From the NCBI GenBank assembly GCA_010093605.1, contig MU004186.1:513765-577764 (forward strand): a stretch of 64,000 bases of DNA, in the 5' to 3' direction. The notes beneath the pieces are model-generated. The model was not told where the DNA came from and made no database searches. It worked only from the letters and a program-made list of their open reading frames with translations. Shown here piece by piece: positions 55,855 through 64,000 of the stretch (positions are counted from its first letter, which is position 1; each line of letters begins with the position of its first letter). This DNA is from Lophium mytilinum. Lineage: Eukaryota > Ascomycota > Dothideomycetes > Mytilinidiales > Mytilinidiaceae. The position numbers and the translations under genes are program-made.

Positions 55855-57496
55855 ATGGCCTCTCCTCGCGGCACCAAACGCCGCGCAGACGACCCTAGCT
55901 CTCCATACACCGGCCTTTCACGCCCCCTTAGCATCGAAAACTCAGCAGTAGAGTACGAGCAGCTCAAAGAGAGAATACGATTGCGGAACCGGAGCTTGAA
56001 CGCGAGCCGACTATTAGACCCTCTGTCTCCCCCTCGCTACCTCTCTCGTAGTGATGTAGAGCGGCCGATGGCCTCGGGTCCACATGTAGCGAGACCTGAG
56101 CTAGATTACGGAGATCGCGACGGAAACCATGGTAGCTATAGCGGTCGGGTAGACGATGGTGCGGCGCAACGACGAGAGAGCCTCGAAGAAGGGGAGATTC
56201 GGCGGGAGGGTGAAGACCGGATGAACTCTCCTTTTCCTCACACTTTTTCCCCAGACAGGCCTACGACTGCGACCGCGATGGGATCGCCACCTCCTCAGCG
56301 TAACCCAATACAGCCCCGTGACTATGAGCCCCAAATGCGCCCGCCTGGTTCTCGCCCCGCTCATCCAGGATGGCCCACGATTGCGCAAGACCAATACGAG
56401 GATCGAACGGCCCCCTCAGTCCCCCACCCCTCTCACCAGCTCCGACCCACCCTCAAAACCAAGTTCGTGAACGGGGCAACCGTCCCCATCACCTGCCGCT
56501 GGTGGAAGTTCGGCGGCGCCACCGGCTGCCACAACACGGCTGAAACCTGCCCCTACGCACACTTCGACACGGGCGTGTACGCGGAACTTGGGCCGAGGAG
56601 TGTGGTGGCTGGCTCGAGGAAGCGGTGGAAGAAAAAGAAGAGGTTGGTTCAGAATGCTGCGGATCCTGGTAAGTGTAGATGATCGTGAATACTGGGGGAT
56701 GCGCTAATGGTACATAGGTATGGTAGAGGAGTCAAGGCGTAAAGAGGGCGCGGCGATGGAGCCGGACCCTAATCAGATCACTGCTCCGCCGAGGAGGACG
56801 TTCTCAGGCAGGCAGGAGGAGCCGCACGTGCGGTTTGGGGAGCGGTTGAGGCCTGGGCCGGTAATGCAGCAATTTGAGCCTTATCGGGCGGATGGGCAGG
56901 CGCGTAGGAATGAGGAATACCGGCAAGAAGATGAGCCGCCTTATCTCCATGGAAGAAGCGGAGGAGCTGGAGTCAATCAAGGTTATCGCGATGACGATGA
57001 GTATGAGCCGAGTTTTCAGGGTGGAGATGCCACAGGCCGAGGGAATGAGGGCTATCGATATGACGACGAGGATTATCGCGATGACGACGAGGATTATCGC
57101 GACGAGGATCGCATGGAGACGCCTGGCAGTGGACAACGAGCCCCAGATTCACATGCTCAGAACTTCCGACAACAGGCCCACAACATGCTGAACGAGAGGC
57201 AGAAGAACCTGGACGAGTGGGAAAAGAGGCTTCGCTGGCAGGCTTCAGATTTGGAGCAACAAAAGCGAGGGCACGATGAGGAGGCGAGGAAGAAGAGAGA
57301 TGATCTTGAGAAGCGGGAAGACATGTTCTGGAAAAAGGAAGAGGACTTGCGGAAAGGATGGCAGGACCTTGGGACGCGAAGGCTGGAGGTGACAAAGCGG
57401 GAGGAAGAGCTTCAGAAGCGGGAGGAGATTCAACGGGTGGCAGAGCAGACAGCGAGAGATGGGAAGAGTGCTTTTGATACGAAGTTTGCGTGGTGA
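55855..57496 (+). CDS. CCCH zinc-finger and coiled-coil protein C
   Basis: Exons 55855-56668 and 56718-57496 (intron 49 nt); 530 aa. Order matches protein B: disordered start with RGTKRRADDPSSPY and SLEEGEIRREG, one CCCH finger at about 212-235 (TCRWWKFGGATGCHNTAETC, then PYAHFDTGVY; C-x10-C-x6-C-x3-H), a spacer with DDD/EDY repeats (YRYDDEDYRDDDEDYRDED), and a long Arg/Glu/Lys coiled coil (QKNLDEWEKRLRWQASDLEQ, then KKRDDLEKREDMFWKKEEDL). Both B and C carry the intron just after the finger, which supports common descent. Probable nucleic-acid binding; function unknown. Confidence 0.75.
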
Positions 57497-58555
57497 GAAG
57501 GGCTCTGAGAGGTGAGAGAGCGACATCGAGTTGATCTCTCTCATTCTAGGTGCCTGACGGCGGTATCTGTCTTGGGGATTTCTATTGCCTTGTAGTACTC
57601 ACTAATTAGGCACGGAGTCTAATCATAATGGAAAAATGGGTGTTGGAATAATGTTTGACCGGAAGAAAGAGACGCCACGCCTCATCGAAAGTGCAAAAGT
57701 CAGAGTGGAGCCCTTGCAGGTGCCTGCAGCGGACCCACAGTGCTAGCTGTTTTGAGACGGCTCATAAATCTTGGAGTCGGAGAAAGCGTGTCGGATACGA
57801 TGCTTCAGTGTACGCTTTTCTTTCTCATCGCTCTCGAAAGCCACCCACTATGTTATCCAAGCCGCAACTTCATTATCAGTCCTTCTTTGCCTCCCTTACA
57901 AACCTCTATCAAATGCTCAAATAGGTTAGCGTGTCCACCTGACATTCAAGGCGCAATACGAGAGGCTCCCACCGGCCAGCACAGCCTCACGGCCTTGCAG
58001 CACCCTGCTCCTGCAGCCACCCACGGCACCCCCAGCGAATCCCACACCTCTCCAATCCGCTAAAAGTGCACTTTGTGCTGCGGGGAGTGGCTCACCCGCT
58101 TGCATTCCGCACGAAATGGACCAAGCCAGCTGCAGACCTGCCCGGAGTCACCTCATAGCCGACTGAGTCCCGACATCATTTTCCCCATTCTCTGTCGCTC
58201 GTCCTTAAGGTTGAGGCTTTAAGGTGCTGTTGGAGCTGAGCTTTCGAGATTCATAAGGTTGTGGCAAGCTCGCTCTTGAGCAACACCGAAGACGAGCGCT
58301 TACCAAACCGTGCATCCAAAGGTATCCATCTCGTTTTTGGATTGGCCTTTTCATATTCTACTGCCGTTTCGATGATTATTTGTACTGCCTCCTTGCTCTG
58401 CGGTATCGACATACTCCTAGAGAGAGCGCTTCTCGTTACTCTACCAACTCATCCTCTGAAGTCGTACCCCGCAATCACCATCGGAAAGGTCCTGCACAGC
58501 CACCCATCGATATCACCCAGCCACACAACTTGGATGACCATCGGCAGAGGCAAAG
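57497..58555. other. 1.1-kb intergenic region
   Basis: No gene I can support. ORFs at 57655-58063 and 58261-58593 overlap in different frames; the latter runs into the first exon of the next gene in another frame. Confidence 0.45.
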
Positions 58556-60718
58556 ATGACGAAGAACTGGGCAGCCGTGAGGGGCTACATTGAGGATTAC
58601 TCGTTCAAGCAGAAGATGCCATTAGAGCAAGTCATGGCACTGATGCAACGAAAGCATTCGTTCAGAGCATCGTGAGTATCACGTGATAATACTACATCCG
58701 CACACAGGATATGCTGACGTCCGGTGCCAGGAAGAGGGCATATCGATTGAAAATCAAAGAATGGGGTCTAATGAGGCATAAGCAACATAGGCCTCGACAA
58801 GTGAATCTGCCAGCTCGGAGGAGGGATACATCTCACCGATCTATGTCGGACAGCACGTACGTTTGCGATTACCGCTCAAGATCTGCCTCGTCTTTCATTC
58901 TTGACTACTATAGGTGGCTCTCTAACAGTATACAGATTGGTCGGCGATTCCTCCAGCGGCAACGAGAAGCACGTTGACTCGATTACTTTTACCGCCTTTC
59001 GGCCTGACGAAGAACGTCTCAAATACATCATTCTGAACGCTATATGCGATGGCAATGAGTTCGAGGTTGAGTCCCATTTCCGAACAGTTGAAGGCAGAGC
59101 CTGTCTGAATCGCCCACTCGGCAATGATCTGGAGTCTAGAGATGCCCACTCTCTTAGCGCTTGGGATTTGACGCCGAAGCCACTAAGCATCTTACCGGAC
59201 GGATGTGTGCTTCTTCAGCATGACTGCCAAACCTTTCTCGATGTCGCATCTGCCCTCCCAAATCCAGCTGTTGTACAGAAGCTGTTGCAAGCAGGAGCCA
59301 GATCTTCCGTTCACAGTCAAGGCACCCAGGTATCTATGTCTAATGCTATCAGAAATGGACACGTGGAGAATGTCAGAGCATTACTGGAAAGCGGTGCCTG
59401 TGTAGCCTCTGGACTGCACCAGTGCACGTGGGTGCCTCTCCGACAAGCAGCGTTCTGGCTCTTCCCTTCTATTATCCAGCTGCTCCTGGATCACGGTGCA
59501 CACGCAAATCCTTTCCTAGACGTAGGCCCATCCAAAACGCCCATCCAACTAGCCGTTGATCGGCGTGCCTCAGAGTACCACAACGAGGACATCCGTATTG
59601 AGGCTGAGAGGACCATCAAGATGCTCCTTGATGCCGGAGCTGACGTGCTGACGGACAAGCGACATGACCTAGATGGATGGACGCCCTTCGAATCCTTCCT
59701 TGAGCCCTGGAAGTCAGATGCAACATGGAGCAGCCATCTCAGCCCTGTCGAAACCTCGATCCTCCAATCGTTCATCGCCAATGGTGCTGCCCTTCAGACC
59801 CGCTTCATTCCCACGTCTTGCACCAGCCCCTCCAGCGAAACATTTTCTCATCAGCTCCTCTACCACGCACCGTCCCACTTCACCCGCCTGGTAATCGATC
59901 ACGCCAACGTCCGCCCAGGCGGAAACGGATGCCACATTCTCCATGAACTAGTGGGTTCATGCCCGGACGCAAAGCGCCACCCTGCGGAGACATTGCGGGA
60001 CATCGAAGTGTTGCTCAAGCGCGGAGCGGACCCGAACGGCCTCGATGGAAACGGCCGCACTGCTCTGACAGCCTGCCTAGGCCTATGCCCATCCATTGAC
60101 GTTTTCGATCGTATCCAGCTCCTCCTCCGAGGCGGCGCAGACCCTGAAGAGCGAGATGCTAAAGGTTTCGACCCAGTGCTGATGGCCATCAAGGGCTTCC
60201 AAGACCCTCTACGCTTTCGCCTGACGGAAACGCTGCTCTATAGCTACCCCACAACCACAGGACCCTCACGCGGAGAGCACAGCTGGCTCGAGTCTCACTT
60301 CAACTTTAGCGAAGAGCAAGCCATCAACTTCCACGCTCTGATGCAGAAGTACGGACTTGTTCGAGGGTTTCCTGTGGTGAACATGCCGCTGCACCTTTCT
60401 CCACCGACGCGAGACTCTATAAACAGAGCGACATTCAGCGTAGCAACGACACGAATTCTGGATGCGGCGGTGCGACAGCAAAATAGAGGCGGTGTTTTGC
60501 GTAGCGACGATATCTTGAGAGTGATTCGGATGCGCGAAGATGCGGGACTGCCGAGATATGAGTTCGATCAAGCATTTGTCCTGGAGTTACTATCGGCCAC
60601 GATACCTTCACCGTTGGCGCCTCCGGTCGGGATATACACGCAAGCACTCGATGCCATTCCGATAGGAGTTACGGCTGCAGGACACTCTTGGGATTTTGGG
60701 CAGATGGCAATTCAATGA
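58556..60718 (+). CDS. Clr5-domain ankyrin-repeat protein
   Basis: Exons 58556-58671, 58731-58856 and 58936-60718 (introns 59 and 79 nt); 674 aa. The two small first exons encode a Clr5 domain: KNWAAVRGYIEDYSFKQKMP, LEQVMALMQRKHSFRAS and KRAYRLKIKEWGLMRHK. Clr5 is a short helical domain, probably DNA-binding, named from a fission-yeast silencing factor. The rest has at least five degenerate ankyrin units, for example NPAVVQKLLQAGARSS, GHVENVRALLESGACV, PSIIQLLLDHGAHANPF, IKMLLDAGADVLTDK, DIEVLLKRGADPNGLDGNGR and DRIQLLLRGGADPEERDAKG. Such proteins are numerous and fast-changing in ascomycetes; target unknown. Starting at exon 3 alone would lose the Clr5 domain. Confidence 0.8.
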
Positions 60719-61013
60719 AACAACCCCTCGACGATCTGACGACTGTGCTTGGCTTTTCAAAACCCAACGAGACCAGGAATCCGCCGACGAGAGCTACTCG
60801 CTCGGTGGCTTGATTCAGATGCCGTTTACGGGGAAGTACTTGGGGCACCGAGTTCAGCCACATTCCCTTGAGATCTAGCGATTTCTGGATGAACACAACT
60901 GTCGTCACTTAGGTTCTTGACACTGGTGTTTGCAACAGATTAGAGGGACGCAAAGCCTAGTCGAGCTCCATGATCACAGAGTAGCAGTCCATGATTACCA
61001 TGTTCAAGGGACC
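60719..61013. other. Intergenic
   Basis: 295 bp between the ankyrin gene and the decayed duplicate. Nothing seen. Confidence 0.5.
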
Positions 61014-61982
61014 CTACCAGTTGTTGGAAGGCTGACCGGCGGGTCTGGCCCTCACAGCAGCCAACCCCTTACGAGCTCTGTCGTTCTTGTGCTGTGCGTT
61101 GCGGGGCATGCTACTGCTCTTGCCAGAGTTTCTCGGTCCTGTAGGAGGTGGCGCTCTACCTGTCTTCATGATGCCCTGGCCACGCTTTGGGCTGATGAGG
61201 TGATCTTTAGGACGCTTGGAGCCTCTGGGGGTAGTTTGTTGCTCTCTCATCGCGCGAGGGGCGTTGGGGGCTTCTGGTACGCCCTGGCCTGCTCTAGCGC
61301 GAGGACCAGTGGGGGCTGCTACGGGAGGCATCGCGCCCACCATGGCCGCAGGGTGTTATAGACAAGCTGTCGTCACGTGCTGTACGCGTATACTGCTAGC
61401 GATCGTGCGGCAGCGTTGTTATAGGCTCTTAAATACTTAGTGTAAACCGTGTGTATTGGTAGAAGTAAGTATTTAGAGGATAGGCCTCTGCACGTTATAA
61501 CTATCTAGCTGTCCCTACTTCCTGCCTTTATTGTCTGTAAGTCCGTGCATGCCTGACACAGGGCCTGTAGGTACAGTGGGTGCTGAGGTAGTGGATGCGG
61601 ACGCAGCGGGGGCTCCTGGGGGGGGGCCGTCGTTCCTGCTATAGAATCAGATCTCTGTAGATAGTCATGGTGTAAGATGATTGTGTACCCTGAGCGGTCT
61701 GCTGAGCACTTGTAGCCGGCTGGTTCAGTCCACCAAAGGAGGAAGAGATTGTACTCTTTCGGCGTCTGTTGTGATAATGAACACAAAAAAGAGAGAACAA
61801 GAGCGAAATGAAACGGTTGATGGACATGAAGTAGTGGAGAGGATGTGGCTGACTGACGCTGTTGTTGACGAGAAGAGGCCAACTTCTTCGCAGATGAAGT
61901 TCAACTCAAAACAAAAACAAGGCTCCGATTGTGCGCCCGAGCGTACCCGTAGACGCACGTGGGGGTGTGGGAACCAGTGAAT
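61014..61982 (-). pseudogene. Decayed duplicate of the Cys/His-rich gene at 62491-63653
   Basis: The 5' side matches the intact gene: at protein level GGLNQPATSAQQTAQGTQSS with YTMTIYRDL against GGTDQAPAATPQGQTVLGIQ with YADIQRL; and at DNA level in the promoter, about 61838-61875 against 63700-63737 (AGGATGTG-CTGA-TGA), plus GTACCCGT and AGTGAATGC further up. The start codon position no longer reads ATG and the frame ends soon after in a stop. Downstream, a 109-codon Pro/Lys/Gly-rich ORF (61343-61014) has the same composition as the partner's second exon, but only weak residue matches. I see no intact Cys/His segment. It is a non-functional tandem copy, or a fast-diverged paralogue with introns I could not solve. 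Confidence 0.5.
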
Positions 61983-62032
61983 GCTTAGAGTAAAATATGT
62001 AGCCCTAATTCCACGGAGGGGAAAGTGGAGAG

Positions 62033-62264
62033 TACAGTGACCGGCCGTGAATCTGGATACACTAGTTTGCCACTGCTTGGGGTACCCCCAAAGCCTTTCG
62101 AAAACCCAAGGGCGACGTTGGGTTTCAAGCAGTGTATATTAGACTGCCTCTTGACTATCTGACTACTCAGCAGCCAGGCCACCCCCTACAATGGTGTCGA
62201 GTAAGCAAGATTGAAGTCAAGCAGTGACGAATCTGTGTGCCTAGACTTACGTATAGTACTCGTA
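62033..62264 (-). mobile_element. TACAGT-ended MITE, copy 3 (about 232 bp, reversed)
   Basis: Opposite orientation to copies 1 and 2. Starts TACAGTGAC at 62033; the other end is eroded (AGTACTCGTA). Shared interior motifs include GCCACTGCTTGGGGTACCCCC and TTTCGAAAAC. It lies between the decayed duplicate and its intact partner. Confidence 0.7.
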
Positions 62265-62490
62265 CAATACAATAATTGTCGTATAAACGTAACTTTTCGG
62301 GCAGGAAAGACGACAATAAACACAACAGAAGGATTGACAGGTTTTAAAGTAGTGTCAAGAAGTTTTTCGCTCTGGCTGGTTATATGAGACCGCCATAATC
62401 TGAGCACTAGTAGTGGAAGGAAAACAGGAAGACAAGCAGTAAACTCTGCCTTATGACCTAACCCTTCTTCGGAAGTTGGTGTCAGCTACT
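62265..62490. other. 3' flank of the Cys/His-rich gene
   Basis: 226 bp. Nothing else seen. Confidence 0.5.
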
Positions 62491-63653
62491 TCAGCCCAAG
62501 TTCATCTTGTCGAATGTATTCTCAGCTTCTCGCAGCTGCTTAGCGTCCTCTTCATCGTCCGCCGTTGCTCGAGGTACCATTTCTCCGTCTTCCCGGCCTG
62601 GCTTGTATTTGACGCCTTCGTCTCCGTATGGCAGCCCTTCACCCTCCATCTCACCTCCACTCTGCCTGCCCCCACCAGCCGCGAACTGTCCAGTACTCAT
62701 ACCCCTCATGACTTCGAACGCCCGGCTGCCTCCGCTGTACTTTCCCTTAGGTGACTGCTTGAACGCACCCTTGCCCTTTGGCGACTGCTTCGAGACACCC
62801 TTTCCCTTCGGTGACTGCTTCGGGACACCCTTTCCCTTCGGAGACTGCATGGAGCTTGGGCCTTTTGGGGCGTTATGGGGAGCACCCGAGCCTCTCATGG
62901 CCTTAGGCTCTGTAGGAGCTGCATGCACGGGATCGTTGGAGGCAGAAGCTGTCGCACGTGTAGTGGGCTGACCACGGAAGATCGGGTGTAGGTCGGGTCG
63001 GATTGGCAGCACCACTGGGCTGTGATCGGCGTCTTCTTTGTACCAGAGAATGCGGATGGCTGCGGCGTCCGTCTTGTCCAGGCACGGGATGATAGTCCCG
63101 TCAAACGCCACGTAGGCGATGAAGCATTGGCGCAAGGGGGCGAGGGCAAGGTCTTCGCCGGAAGGGCCGGTCTCGTGTTCCTCGAGAAGCAGCTCTGGCC
63201 AGCTCTTTGCTTTCTGCTTGTTTGCTTTCTTGTCGGTGTTGGACGCTCGGTGGCATAGACGGCATCCAAACTCTGGGGCGAGTCCCTCGGCGTCAAGTAA
63301 GTCTCCATTCTAATAATTTTAATTTAGTGTAAGTTGAGAGGAAGGTAAGGGCAGTGACTTACCTCAATGGCCATGCAGTTGGTGGCGCACTTCTCCGGAT
63401 GGTGAACATAGACCCAGTGGCCGCAGCTGAGTCTATGTAACTTTGAAGCTGGCTGCTGGCAAAGTCGATTCTCAGAGGCCTGGAGCCCTGTGCGGCTAAG
63501 GAGGAGCATTTCCTCCCATTCTCCGCCCGCTTTCTTGTCGGCCATCAAGCGCTGTATATCGGCGTAGCTGAGACGCGACTGAATACCAAGGACGGTCTGG
63601 CCCTGCGGTGTAGCGGCCGGCGCCTGGTCTGTACCTCCAAGGGGGGAAGACAT
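62491..63653 (-). CDS. Cys/His-rich protein with SPKGKG repeats, unknown
   Basis: Exons 63653-63363 and 63309-62491, intron 53 nt (GTAAGT, ATTAG); 369 aa. The N-terminal half has a probable zinc-binding site: LSCGHWVYVHHPEKCATNC then FGCRLCHRAS, the second part joined by splicing. A conserved-looking stretch (CFIAYVAFDGTIIPCLDK, then AAAIRILWYKED) follows. The C-terminal half is disordered and basic, with four tandem copies of a 10-residue unit (QSPKGKGVPK, QSPKGKGVSK, QSPKGKGAFK, QSPKGKY), then Gly-rich and acidic segments and an end FDKMNLG. Small Cys-rich starts of this sort are frequent in Dothideomycete hypotheticals. The basic repeats suggest nucleic-acid or membrane contact; function unknown. 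Confidence 0.75.
62747..62850 (-). repeat. 30-bp coding tandem repeat
   Basis: Three and a half copies of a 30-bp unit encoding QSPKGKGxxK. Copies differ mostly at third positions and at the two variable residues. Confidence 0.85.
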
Positions 63654-64000
63654 GTTCGGCTTCTTAAGGATGTTTGATCTCGAACACCAAGGTAGAGGAA
63701 GAAGGATGTGACTGATTGAGACTGGTGTTGAGGAGAAAATGTGGGCTCTGCGGGAGCAACGTTAGAGTTATCAAAAGACTGCCAATTTCCGTGTGTTCGC
63801 CGAGGGTACCCGTGGGCTCACATAGAGCCGTATTAAATAGTGAATGCCCACAGCAAGACACACGGCATAAAAGTACTACACAAAATCTCCTGCATAGACT
63901 TAAAGAGGCTGAGTTATATATGAAGAAGGTTTAAGAAGTATAAAGTGTTTGAAGGATTCTGCGCCGGTTGGCTCCAATGACAAAACCAGGCTTTGAGGAG
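63654..64000. other. Promoter side of the Cys/His-rich gene
   Basis: 347 bp to the window end. The first ~190 bp are similar to the upstream part of the decayed duplicate. No gene seen at the edge. Confidence 0.5.

Noticed and set aside
61340-61640. Possible retroelement end in the AT-rich stretch
   Set aside because: No paired repeats, primer site or coding match seen; nothing beyond composition.
62747-62850. CRISPR-like array
   Set aside because: The repeat is in frame inside a coding exon, with no unique spacers; eukaryotic context.

Overview
The window is nuclear DNA of a filamentous ascomycete (Pezizomycotina; a Dothideomycete is my best guess, by inference). Evidence: dense genes with short GT-AG introns (about 41-185 nt) on both strands, a heterokaryon-incompatibility (HET) protein, a Clr5/ankyrin protein, a secreted PL1 pectate lyase, an ApsA/Num1 cortical anchor and several fungal-specific families. 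I see no rRNA, tRNA, CRISPR array, virus-like element or retroelement that I can support.

Left part (1-17.6 kb), mostly conserved housekeeping genes: a 140-bp hAT-type MITE, VPS17 (retromer), mitochondrial EF-G2 (MEF2), a SnoaL-like protein, a HET-domain protein, MGS1/WRNIP1 sharing a 255-bp divergent promoter with a kynurenine aminotransferase-like gene, and xanthine dehydrogenase.

Middle left (17.6-31 kb), accessory and transposon-scarred: a multi-pass membrane protein gene interrupted by a 239-bp MITE, a first copy of a TACAGT-ended MITE, a KH-domain RNA-binding protein, an 828-bp element with about 100-bp terminal inverted repeats and a perfect 8-bp target duplication, a truncated GMC oxidoreductase pseudogene, and a pectate lyase.

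Middle right (31-50.4 kb): a Ser/Thr-rich type I membrane protein, a lumenal thioredoxin-like membrane protein, mitochondrial ribosomal protein mL61, GET2, a lysine 2,3-aminomutase-like radical SAM enzyme, an APH-fold kinase, a 110-aa unknown, ISY1, a small membrane protein, and a 1744-aa ApsA/Num1 homologue with an internal minisatellite.

Right part (50.4-64 kb), accessory: three neighbouring same-strand genes with Arg/Glu coiled-coil tails, two carrying one CCCH zinc finger; a Clr5/ankyrin protein; a Cys/His-rich protein with SPKGKG repeats; and a decayed upstream-to-downstream duplicate of it. Further copies of the TACAGT MITE sit inside both clusters.

A pattern runs across unrelated genes: codon third positions favour C in 5' parts of genes and switch, sometimes abruptly, to G/T in 3' parts (clearest in ISY1, also the SnoaL gene, GET2, mL61 and the 3' end of xanthine dehydrogenase). 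This is the least expected structure I see in the window. Exon borders below were read by hand from splice motifs, reading frame and remembered family sequence; every multi-exon model listed closes to an exact multiple of three.
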